9,412 bases of DNA from Candidatus Rokuibacteriota bacterium (GCA_016206385.1 JACQRS010000357.1:1-9412); one strand, 5' to 3'; numbered from the stretch's first letter, positions 1-5,634 are shown. Made by a program: numbers and translations. Notes: generated by a model from the sequence alone, not told the origin.

Positions 1-436
1 CGATCCCGACGTGGCGCTGAAGAACCGCTTCCTGACCCCGCTCGGGGGAACGCGTGAGCTGGGGAGCCACAAGGGATACGGGCTCGGCGTGCTGGTGGAC
101 ATCCTCTCGGGAGTGCTACCGGGGGCGGTGTACGGGGATCTGTTTCTCAGAACCGACATGGCGGAGCGCCGCCTCACCAACGTCGGGCACTTCTTCGCCG
201 CCCTGGACGTCGCCCGGTTCCGCCCCATCGACGAGTTCCGGGCCGCCATGGACGACATGCTGGGGGCGCTGAAGACCACCCCGCCGGCGGAGGGGGAAGA
301 GCGCGTCCTGGTGGCCGGCCAGCCCGAGGCCCAGTGCGAAGCCGAGCGGCTCCGGGAAGGGATCCCCCTGGCCCCGACGCTGGTGAACCAGGTCAACGAG
401 ATCGCCCGGTCGCTCGGAGTCTCGCCGCTGGCCTAG
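1..436 (+). CDS. Ldh-family oxidoreductase, C-terminal part (5' end outside window)
   Basis: This is the last 144 codons of an NAD(P)-dependent 2-hydroxyacid dehydrogenase of the malate/L-lactate dehydrogenase type 2 family (Pfam Ldh_2; relatives include ureidoglycolate and delta-piperideine-2-carboxylate reductases). The frame is open from base 2, so the gene enters from the left; family members are about 330-360 residues, so roughly 40 percent is present. The diagnostic stretch is LTPLGG followed by GSHKGYGLGVLVDILSGVLPGA (codons 12-42), matching the conserved G-x-K-G-Y-G-L segment near the cofactor and dimer surface. The later FRAAMDDML and VLVAGQPE segments and the ending on multiple-substrate helices are also typical. 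It stops with TAG at 434-436. Substrate cannot be assigned because the N-terminal catalytic half is missing. It converges on the CopD-like gene, with hairpins in between. The family call is firm and the substrate is open. Confidence 0.88.
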   Translation, partial: DPDVALKNRFLTPLGGTRELGSHKGYGLGVLVDILSGVLPGAVYGDLFLRTDMAERRLTNVGHFFAALDVARFRPIDEFRAAMDDMLGALKTTPPAEGEERVLVAGQPEAQCEAERLREGIPLAPTLVNQVNEIARSLGVSPLA

Positions 437-440
437 TTCT

Positions 441-470
441 TTCGGAGGGGGGCTTCGCCCCCCTTCCGAA
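441..470. terminator. Hairpin between convergent genes, likely bidirectional terminator
   Basis: Arms at 441-453 and 457-470 pair as TTCGGA, a one-base bulge (T), then six G:C pairs plus one C:G, closed by a TTC loop. It begins five bases after the Ldh stop codon. There is no T-tract on either side, so it is not a textbook intrinsic terminator. Its strength and position between convergent genes make it the best candidate for ending transcription. Confidence 0.6.
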
Positions 471-488
471 CCTCCCCCCTGAGATTGT

Positions 489-503
489 GCGGGCCAAGCC
501 CGC
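489..503 (-). terminator. Second short hairpin downstream of the CopD-like gene
   Basis: GCGGGC (489-494) pairs perfectly with GCCCGC (498-503) around a three-base loop, ten bases beyond the TAG of the minus-strand gene. Together with the hairpin at 441-470 it fills the 76-base convergent gap. It may be a terminator for the minus operon or part of an interspersed intergenic repeat. No T-run follows it. Confidence 0.4.
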
Positions 504-512
504 GCTCGAACC

Positions 513-968
513 CTACTGGCCGCCGCGGCTGATCGCCAGCCCCAGGTAGAGGGCTGCCGCTCCCAGCAGGATCACCACGCGGTCCATCCAGGCGATCACG
601 CGGAGTTGGCGCGCCCCGTCCCTGCCGGCCTCCAGCTCCCGCGCCAGCCGCGAGACCAGTCCGAAGTCGCGGTGGGCCGACAGCATCAGCGCCACGATCA
701 CGAGCAAAAGCTTCAACGCGAGCAGCCTCCCGACCCGGGTCTCGGTGAGCACGCTCAGGCTGAGGCGCGTCAGATTGTGGAGCCCGGTGACGACCAGCAC
801 GACTACAGCGACCCAGGCCACCGGGCGAGCCTTGCGGAGCACCCGGGCTCCAGACGCGACAAGCGCGCTCTTTCCGAGGGCGGGCAGGAGCACGTGGCTC
901 TGAAAGAGGAGCCCGCCCAGCCAGACGACTGCCGCCAGGAGATGAAGCCAGAGGCTGAGGAGCCTCAA
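513..968 (-). CDS. CopD-like four-helix membrane protein
   Basis: The 151-residue protein has four predicted membrane helices (about residues 5-25, 48-68, 82-98 and 125-145). The opening LHLLAAVVWLGGLLF is typical of CopD-type copper-resistance/heme-like integral membrane proteins, with His9 in helix 1 and His64 in helix 2 as candidate metal or heme ligands. Such proteins act in the inner membrane, in copper uptake or in electron transfer; which applies here is not shown. It is a single CopD unit, much shorter than fused CopC-CopD proteins. The start is TTG at 968-966, overlapping the TGA of the HAD gene (TTGA), with GGAGG nine bases upstream supporting this start. It is the last gene of the four-gene minus operon and ends at TAG (513-515). 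Copper itself is inferred from family only; no CopC or CopA gene is visible. Confidence 0.75.
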   Translation of the reverse strand: MRLLSLWLHLLAAVVWLGGLLFQSHVLLPALGKSALVASGARVLRKARPVAWVAVVVLVVTGLHNLTRLSLSVLTETRVGRLLALKLLLVIVALMLSAHRDFGLVSRLARELEAGRDGARQLRVIAWMDRVVILLGAAALYLGLAISRGGQ

Positions 969-1666
969 CGCCGGGGGCCTCCGTCGAAAAGCGCTGCCAG
1001 GACCCGAGGCACGTCGGAGAGATCGGCAAAGAGGAAGTCCGGAGCGAAGGCGGCGAGTTCCGCGAGGCTGTGCTGCCCGGTGGCAACGGCGAGGGCGACA
1101 GCGCCGAAGGCTCGCGCGCAGCCGATGTCGAGCGGCGTGTCCCCGATCACCACCACCTCGACGGGCTTGACGGGTCGCTCCACGAGCGCTTCGGCCCGCC
1201 GAACCGCCACTGCGGGAAGCCGCGAGCGATTCGGGTCGTCGGAGCCGTAGGCGCCGAGGCGGAAGTACGGCCAGAGCCCCGTGGGCTCAAGCTTGATCCG
1301 GGCGCCGCCCTCGATGTTGCCCGTGAGGAGCCCGACCAGCGCTCCCGGATCTGCTGAGAGCCGGGGGATCAGCTCGCCGATTCCGGGCATCAGCGTCACG
1401 TGCTCACCGTCGCCGATCTCGGCGCCCAGCTCGACGAGGTAGCGGTCATAGAAGGCGGGCAGCTGAGCGGCGATCTCGTCCGAGTCAAGCCCCGCGGCGC
1501 CGAGGAGGTCGGCCACAATCGTGGGGTCGGTCTTGCCGCTGAAGCCATAGGTCTCGGCAGGCCCGGTGACGCCGTAGATCGCCCGGAGCGCCCTGATCAT
1601 GGCCCGGCGGCCGGCACCCCGGGCCGCCACCAGCGTACCGTCCACGTCGAAGAGGACGAGGCGCAT
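965..1666 (-). CDS. HAD-superfamily hydrolase, phosphoglycolate-phosphatase-like
   Basis: This is a 233-residue cytosolic phosphatase of the haloacid dehalogenase superfamily, similar to Gph/PgmB-type enzymes. All four HAD motifs are intact: motif I DVDGT (nucleophile Asp7, acid/base Asp9), motif II Thr115 in LLTGN, Lys125 in the following helix, and motif III GDTPLD (175-180; Asp176 and Asp180 bind Mg2+). A helical cap lies between motif I and motif II (about residues 16-85), as in C1-cap enzymes. Length is normal for the family. The ATG at 1666-1664 shares one base with the TGA of the upstream desulfurase-like gene (TGATG), indicating translational coupling. The end overlaps the CopD-like TTG start by four bases. 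The substrate cannot be read from sequence; phosphoglycolate or another small sugar phosphate is the family guess. Its link to sulfur transfer is unexplained. Confidence 0.85.
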   Translation of the reverse strand: MRLVLFDVDGTLVAARGAGRRAMIRALRAIYGVTGPAETYGFSGKTDPTIVADLLGAAGLDSDEIAAQLPAFYDRYLVELGAEIGDGEHVTLMPGIGELIPRLSADPGALVGLLTGNIEGGARIKLEPTGLWPYFRLGAYGSDDPNRSRLPAVAVRRAEALVERPVKPVEVVVIGDTPLDIGCARAFGAVALAVATGQHSLAELAAFAPDFLFADLSDVPRVLAALFDGGPRR

Positions 1667-2895
1667 CAGCCGGCGGGCCGTGGGGGAGCCAGCGCGCGCA
1701 GCCGCCTGACAATGGGCGGGAACAGGGCCAGCACCGCTTCGATCTCCGGGGCTCCCGTCCAGCGCCCGAGCGTAAAGCAGAGCGAGCCTTCGGCCTCTTC
1801 AGGGTCGCAGCCGATGGCCCGCAGCACGTGGGAGGGCTCCAGGGTTTTTGAGGCGCAGGCTGAGCCTGAGGCGGCGGCAACCCCGGCCAGGTCGAGATCC
1901 ATCAGCACGCCGTCGGCCTTGGCCCCCCGGAGGCAGATGCTCACGTGGTGAGGGAGGCGCTCGGTGCGTGAGCCCGTGAGCCGGCACTCCGGCACTTCAG
2001 CGGGCAGGCCGGCGATGAGCCGGTCTCTGAGCCCGGTGAGCCGCCGCGCCTCGGCCGGCCCCTCGACACGGGCCAGCTCGGCCGCCACCCCCATCCCGAC
2101 GATGGCGGGAAGGTTCTCTGTCCCCGAGCGATAGCCGCCCTCCTGGCCGCCGCCGAGGATCTGGGGAAGGAGCTTGACGCCGGGTCTGACCCAGAGGGCT
2201 CCCGCGCCGGGCGGACCGTAGAGGTCGTTGGCCGAGAGGCTCACGAGATCGATCCCGAGCTCGTCCACCGGGAGCGGGATCCGCCCCGCCGCGCCCACCG
2301 CGTCAACGTGGAAGGGGACATTGTGCTGCCGCGTGACGCGCGCGAGGGCGGCAACGGGCTGGAGCGTGCCGATCTCCGGGTTCGCGGCCTGGATGGACAC
2401 CAGCACGGTCTCCGGTCGGATGGCGCGGGCGAGCGCGTCCGGATCCACCCGCCCCTCCCCATCAACCGGGAGATAGGTCACCGCGAATCCCGCCTTCTCG
2501 AGATCCCGACAGGGATTCAGCACCGAGATGTGCTCGACGGACGCGGTGACCACGTGGCCACCGGCCTTCGCCGCCCGGAGCGCCACCCCCTTGACGGCCA
2601 GGTTGCTCGCCTCGGTGGCGCCGGAGGTGAAGATGATCCCGCCGGCGGACCCGCCGAGGAGGCGCGCCACCTTGACGCGGGCAGCCTCCAGGGATTGTCG
2701 TGCTTCGCTGCCAAGAGAGTGGAGCGCCGAGGGGTTTCCGACGCCGCCTTCCAGGAACGGCTGCATCACGGCCAGCACCCGGGGATCCACGAGCGCGAAG
2801 CCGCCGTAGTCCAGGTACACCCGGGTCGGCAGCGCCCGCTCGTCGCCGATGGTCCTAGTGAGTCTTCCGGACGAGGAAGCGGTAGACCGCGCCAT
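1666..2895 (-). CDS. Cysteine-desulfurase-like (NifS/IscS fold) protein lacking the PLP lysine
   Basis: The 409-residue protein is clearly of the class V aminotransferase/NifS-IscS type: GNPSALHSLG (53-62), FTSGATEASNLAVKG (89-103), EHISVLN (121-127), FHVDAV (195-200), GGGQ...YRSGTEN (248-261) and the loop GSACASKTLEPSHVLRAIG (344-362) with Cys347 as the usual persulfide cysteine. These enzymes normally move sulfur from cysteine to partners such as TusA using PLP on a lysine in S-x-H-K. Here that motif is SAND (221-224), with Asn223 and Asp224; I checked the codons AAC at 2229-2227 and GAC at 2226-2224. Further changes are ANPEIG (171-176; usual ANNEIG), DAVGAAG (198-204; usual DAVQAAG) and YLDYGGFA (27-34; usual YLDNAATT). 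There is no frameshift and the frame is full length. The ATG at 2895 has GGAG ten bases upstream but overlaps the TusA-like gene by 41 bases. A GTG at 2820, giving a more usual N-terminus at YLDY, is a real alternative without a clear ribosome site. Fold is sure; enzymatic activity is doubtful. Confidence 0.88.
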   Translation of the reverse strand: MARSTASSSGRLTRTIGDERALPTRVYLDYGGFALVDPRVLAVMQPFLEGGVGNPSALHSLGSEARQSLEAARVKVARLLGGSAGGIIFTSGATEASNLAVKGVALRAAKAGGHVVTASVEHISVLNPCRDLEKAGFAVTYLPVDGEGRVDPDALARAIRPETVLVSIQAANPEIGTLQPVAALARVTRQHNVPFHVDAVGAAGRIPLPVDELGIDLVSLSANDLYGPPGAGALWVRPGVKLLPQILGGGQEGGYRSGTENLPAIVGMGVAAELARVEGPAEARRLTGLRDRLIAGLPAEVPECRLTGSRTERLPHHVSICLRGAKADGVLMDLDLAGVAAASGSACASKTLEPSHVLRAIGCDPEEAEGSLCFTLGRWTGAPEIEAVLALFPPIVRRLRALAPPRPAG

Positions 2896-3088
2896 CTCGG
2901 GTGATCTCCAGCAGCTCGTGACCGGTCCGGCGAGACCAGCTCTTCATGTCGGCCTCCGAGGCCGGATCGTCGGAGAGCATCTCGACCACCTGCTCCACGG
3001 CCAGCTCGCGGATCGCCTCGCGGGTTTTGACGATGGGCATCGGACAGAACAGGCCGATACAGTCGATGCGCTTGTCAGGATAGATCAC
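2855..3088 (-). CDS. TusA/SirA-like sulfur carrier protein
   Basis: This is a small cytosolic sulfur-relay protein, 77 residues from the GTG at 3088-3086, a normal TusA length. The N-terminal signature is DCIGLFCPMP, where Cys15 of CPMP is the persulfide-carrying residue of the family and Cys10 is an extra nearby cysteine. The C-terminal half (MKSWSRRTGHELLEI, then FLVRKTH) matches the second beta-alpha-beta of the TusA fold. An upstream GTG at 3136 would add 16 residues, but it lies inside a probable -10 element (3138-3133), so it should be untranslated; GAGGG about 12 bases before 3088 is a modest ribosome site. It is the first gene of the minus operon and overlaps the desulfurase-like gene. 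In E. coli, TusA takes sulfur from IscS for tRNA thiolation; in sulfur oxidisers relatives work with Dsr/Hdr systems. Neither pathway is visible here. Confidence 0.87.
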   Translation of the reverse strand: MIYPDKRIDCIGLFCPMPIVKTREAIRELAVEQVVEMLSDDPASEADMKSWSRRTGHELLEITRDGAVYRFLVRKTH

Positions 3089-3132
3089 AGCGATGCGAAT
3101 CCCTCGCGCGCACTGGCTTCGATGCCTGTCCC

Positions 3133-3161
3133 ACACTACCTTGAGGCCCGAACGGTGTCAA
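3133..3161 (-). promoter_or_regulatory. Sigma-70-type promoter for the tusA-like operon
   Basis: On the minus strand a perfect TTGACA (3161-3156) is followed by a 17-base spacer and TAGTGT (3138-3133), which keeps the first, second and last bases of the consensus -10. Transcription would start near 3126, about 38 bases before the GTG at 3088. This argues against translation starting at the GTG at 3136. Confidence 0.55.
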
Positions 3162-3180
3162 GAAAACGTGCAAATTCTCG

Positions 3181-3209
3181 TTGACAGCCCCGCGGGAGCA
3201 AAGAACAAT
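3181..3209 (+). promoter_or_regulatory. Sigma-70-type promoter for the GGDEF gene
   Basis: A perfect TTGACA at 3181-3186, a 17-base spacer and AACAAT at 3204-3209 (four of six matches) precede a short leader. A GGAAG ribosome site lies at 3218-3222 and the ATG at 3231. It lies back to back with the minus-strand promoter, 19 bases between the two -35 boxes. Confidence 0.55.
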
Positions 3210-3230
3210 GGGACGCTGGAAGTCGCCGTG

Positions 3231-4148
3231 ATGGGCCGGATCAAGCAGAAGATCTTCCTCGCCCTGGTCCTCTCCTCCGTGATCCCCCTCCTCATCCTGA
3301 CCTATGCCGTGCACGGCCAGCTCCTGCCGCTCCTGGACCCGACCGCCGACCGGGCGACGATCAGCGGCTTCCGGGCGCTGATCCTCTTCACTGCGTTCCT
3401 GATCGCGGCCGGGAGCTACATGGTCTGGGATGTCGTGACGGCCATGAGCCGCCTGGCCCAGCTCATCACCTCGGCCCAGCCCGGCCCGGAGCTGCCGGCG
3501 CGCCGGGATGAGATCGGTACTCTGACCTCCGCCTTCTCCCGCATGCTCGCCACCATCGAGCGGCAGACCGCCGAGATCAACTCCCTGGCGACCCGCTTGG
3601 ATGCGGCCTACGAGGAGCTTGAGGCCGCCAAAGCCCGGCTCCGGGAGTTTTCCTTCAGGGACGAGGTCACGGGCCTCTACAACCGCCGCTTCTTCTCCCT
3701 GCGCCTCGCGGAGGAGATCAGCCGCTATCGCCGGTTCAATCATCCGGTGTCGGTGGTGCTGCTGGATCTGGACGGATTCAAGGACATCAACGACGAGCTC
3801 GGGCACGCGACCGGCGACGAGACCCTCCGGGATGTGGGCCGGCTCCTGCTCACTCACTCGCGCGGCGTCAACGTGATTACCCGGTACGGCGGGGACGAGT
3901 TCGCCGTCCTGCTCGTGGAGACGGCCAAGGTGGGCGCCCGTCGCTATGCCGACCGGATCCGCCAGGCCGCGTCCGCCTACCCGTTCGCCCACGGCCGGCG
4001 CGTCACCGCCAGCTTCGGCGTGGCCAGCCTGCCGGAGGATGGAGCGGCTTCCACCGAGGATCTCGTGCGCGCGGCGGATGCGGCGCTGTACGCGGCCAAG
4101 CGAGCGGGAAAGAACCGGGTGGTGAGCTTCGAGCGCCGCTCCGCCTGA
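3231..4148 (+). CDS. Membrane-anchored diguanylate cyclase (HAMP-like + GGDEF)
   Basis: The 305-residue inner-membrane signalling protein is expected to make cyclic di-GMP from two GTP. Membrane helices lie at about residues 7-27 and 47-66 with only about 20 residues between them, too little for a periplasmic sensor domain. A HAMP-like segment follows (about 64-115, with RRDEIGTL and AFSRML), then a coiled coil (about 110-140), then the GGDEF domain (141-303). The domain carries DEVTGLYNRRFF, LLDLDGFKDINDELGH and the active-site GGDEF (220-224) intact. The product-inhibition site, R-x-x-D five residues before GGDEF, reads RGVN (211-214), so the aspartate is missing. No EAL domain is present. 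The ATG at 3231 is chosen because GGAAG lies eight bases upstream and it removes an implausible 46-residue N-terminal extension overlapping the promoter. It stops 17 bases from the end of the convergent gene. Confidence 0.9.
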   Translation: MGRIKQKIFLALVLSSVIPLLILTYAVHGQLLPLLDPTADRATISGFRALILFTAFLIAAGSYMVWDVVTAMSRLAQLITSAQPGPELPARRDEIGTLTSAFSRMLATIERQTAEINSLATRLDAAYEELEAAKARLREFSFRDEVTGLYNRRFFSLRLAEEISRYRRFNHPVSVVLLDLDGFKDINDELGHATGDETLRDVGRLLLTHSRGVNVITRYGGDEFAVLLVETAKVGARRYADRIRQAASAYPFAHGRRVTASFGVASLPEDGAASTEDLVRAADAALYAAKRAGKNRVVSFERRSA

Positions 4149-4169
4149 CCCCGGGCGCCAACCGGTCAG
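4145..4169. terminator. Dyad containing both stop codons of a convergent pair
   Basis: CTGACC (4145-4150) and GGTCAG (4164-4169) are perfect inverse repeats around a 13-base GC-rich interval. The TGA of the GGDEF gene lies in the left arm and the TGA of the minus-strand gene in the right arm. It could act as a weak bidirectional terminator, but the stem is short and no T-tract follows. Coincidence of two TGA ends is possible. Confidence 0.25.
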
Positions 4170-5119
4170 CGCGCGTCCGGACCCCGCGCGGAGCGGGATT
4201 CCTGATCGATGGCGGAGAGGAGTTCCTCGAAGGCGTCCCGCCGGTCCGGGGGCAACTCCTCCTCGGTCAGGGCTTCGCGGAGCAGCCGGCGGGCGCCCTG
4301 GAGCTCCCGCCGCTCGATAAGGATGTTCGCCATCCGGCTGTAGGCGACCCAGAGCCCCTTGCGGGCTCGCTCGAGCGCGGCCTTGAGGCTCTCGTCGTCA
4401 GCCGCCGCGGCCGAGCCCTGGCGGAGCCAGAGTACAGCCTGCTTGAGAACGGCGAGCCGCTTGTCCTCCGCCGCCTCGCCGAACGCTTCGGCCCGCCCCA
4501 GGAGCTGCTGCGCGACGCCCGCGGCCAGCGCAGCCAGGTAGCTCTGATACCGGGCACGGTCGGCCTCGGGCGCCACGCGAATCGCCGCCTCGAAGGCCGC
4601 CCGGGCGCCCTCCTCATCGGAGAGAGCCTGCCGGGTGAGGCCCACCAGACTCCACAGCGCCGCCACCTCGTGACCGCCCTCGGTGCTGGCCGCGCCCACG
4701 CGCTCGAGCGCGGGCTCGGCCGCCATGAGGACGTCCTGATACTGCCTGGCCTCGTAGAACGCGAAGCACTCCGCGAGCGGCAAGCTCACGGGCTCTGAAG
4801 CAGGGGGCGCTGCGCTCGGCGGCGCCGCCGCCGTCTCTGGCGGCGGGGACGGCGCCGGTACAGGCTCGTCAACCTCGGCCAGGGCGCGGGCAGGCTCCGC
4901 CGATGTCGCGGATGGCACGGCAGCCGTCCGGGAGGAGTCGGTCAACGGAGCCCGGGCGCGTGTTCCGGCCCGCCGGAGCGGACCGCGCGTCCTGCCCCGA
5001 ACTCGCGCCCGACGCGGGCCGCGACGCGGCGGAATTCGCAACGCCTGGATGAGCCCTGCGACCAGGAGGACCCCGGCAATGACGGCAACGGCCCCGAGAA
5101 CCAGATCTTCGCTCACCAT
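4166..5119 (-). CDS. Membrane-anchored protein with TPR-like helical domain
   Basis: The 317-residue protein has one N-terminal membrane helix (about residues 6-27), a strongly basic stretch (28-58), a flexible Ala/Pro-rich linker (about 60-112) and an all-helical C-terminal part (113-310). The helical part shows TPR-like spacing, for example CFAFYEARQYQDVLMAAEPAL and later ALWSLVGLTRQALSDEEGARAAFEAAI; the last repeat is near 264-285. The topology suggests a cytosolic helical-repeat domain tethered to the inner membrane, a protein-interaction role. No enzymatic motif is visible and I do not recognise a named family. The ATG at 5119-5117 overlaps the TGA of the upstream oxidoreductase by seven bases (ATGGTGA), so the two are probably translated together; a GTG directly after it is an alternative. 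The open frame continues upstream to 6418 but that part is antisense to the thiolase. Its partners are unknown. Confidence 0.75.
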   Translation of the reverse strand: MVSEDLVLGAVAVIAGVLLVAGLIQALRIPPRRGPRRARVRGRTRGPLRRAGTRARAPLTDSSRTAAVPSATSAEPARALAEVDEPVPAPSPPPETAAAPPSAAPPASEPVSLPLAECFAFYEARQYQDVLMAAEPALERVGAASTEGGHEVAALWSLVGLTRQALSDEEGARAAFEAAIRVAPEADRARYQSYLAALAAGVAQQLLGRAEAFGEAAEDKRLAVLKQAVLWLRQGSAAAADDESLKAALERARKGLWVAYSRMANILIERRELQGARRLLREALTEEELPPDRRDAFEELLSAIDQESRSARGPDAR

Positions 5120-5619
5120 TCCACGTCCACCGGCTGGCCCGTCTCGATGGACCGGTAGGCGGCGAGGACCCCGGCGAGATCGCGCCGGCCTTCGGTCCCG
5201 TCCATCTCGTGAGCGCGGGCCGCGGTCACCGCCCCCACGAACTCGGCCAGCATGGCTCGATACCCCCGCCAGTCGCGGTGGCTGAAGAAGCGCACCCGGT
5301 TTCTCCGGCGGCTTCTGACCCAGGCGATGGGCTTTTCCACGAGGACGTGCTTGCCATGGGACGCTGCCAGCAGCGCCGCGGCCAGGTGCTGGTCGTGGGG
5401 CGTGCAGATCAGGACGCCGTCCACCGCGGGAGCGGCGCCAGCCGCCTCGTAGCTGCCATACGCCGCGACGCCGCCGAACTCCGCGCGGTCGGCCTCGGCG
5501 CGTGCCGGATCGCGGCTGGCAAAGGAGAGGGCAATGGCGCCGCCGAGGGCCCGCGCCGCGCTCGCATGGCGGCGCGCGATCCATCCGCAGCCGAGCACCG
5601 CGAGGCCGAAGGGCTTCAC
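5113..5619 (-). CDS. Shortened Gfo/Idh/MocA-type oxidoreductase (middle missing)
   Basis: The 168-residue product begins with a normal Gfo/Idh/MocA Rossmann domain: GLAVLGCGWIARRHA (5-19), LICTPHDQHL (70-79) and HVLVEKPIAW (91-100), which includes the catalytic-lysine motif EKP. After a short basic joint (101-113, VRSRRRNRVRFFS) it passes straight to what looks like the extreme C-terminus of the family: HRDWRGYRAMLAEFVGAV and LAAYRSIETGQPV. Typical members are about 330-360 residues, so some 160-200 residues, most of the substrate-binding beta-sheet domain, are absent. The frame is intact through the joint. As it stands the protein is unlikely to be a normal sugar or inositol dehydrogenase; it may be a decaying gene, a repurposed NAD(P)-binding protein or an assembly collapse. 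The GTG at 5619 is chosen because upstream codons overlap the divergent thiolase promoter and a TGC-TACCAT -10 element lies just ahead. Confidence 0.72.
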   Translation of the reverse strand: MKPFGLAVLGCGWIARRHASAARALGGAIALSFASRDPARAEADRAEFGGVAAYGSYEAAGAAPAVDGVLICTPHDQHLAAALLAASHGKHVLVEKPIAWVRSRRRNRVRFFSHRDWRGYRAMLAEFVGAVTAARAHEMDGTEGRRDLAGVLAAYRSIETGQPVDVEW

Positions 5620-5625
5620 TGGAGC

Positions 5626-5634
5626 ATGGTAGCA
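5626..5634 (-). promoter_or_regulatory. Extended -10 element ahead of the shortened oxidoreductase
   Basis: On the minus strand TGC precedes TACCAT (5631-5626), an extended -10 pattern. No convincing -35 lies 16-18 bases upstream. The expected transcription start falls at about 5619, the GTG start itself, so the message may be leaderless. It is a weak call based on one box. Confidence 0.35.

Noticed and set aside
433..1086. Open minus-strand frame overlapping the CopD-like and HAD genes
   Set aside because: Pro/Arg-rich sequence without domains, in conflict with two overlapping genes that have clear motifs.
3089..3136. 16-residue extension of the TusA-like protein from a GTG at 3136
   Set aside because: The GTG lies within the probable -10 box, so it would not be transcribed from that promoter, and the extra residues are not part of the TusA fold.
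3093..3230. 46-residue N-terminal extension of the GGDEF protein
   Set aside because: It covers the divergent promoter region, has no ribosome site, and is followed by an ATG with a good GGAAG directly before a normal membrane helix.
4911..4927. TGGCACGGCAGCC as a sigma-54 promoter
   Set aside because: The -24-like TGGCACG is present but the -12 TTGC element is missing at the required spacing, and it lies inside a coding region.
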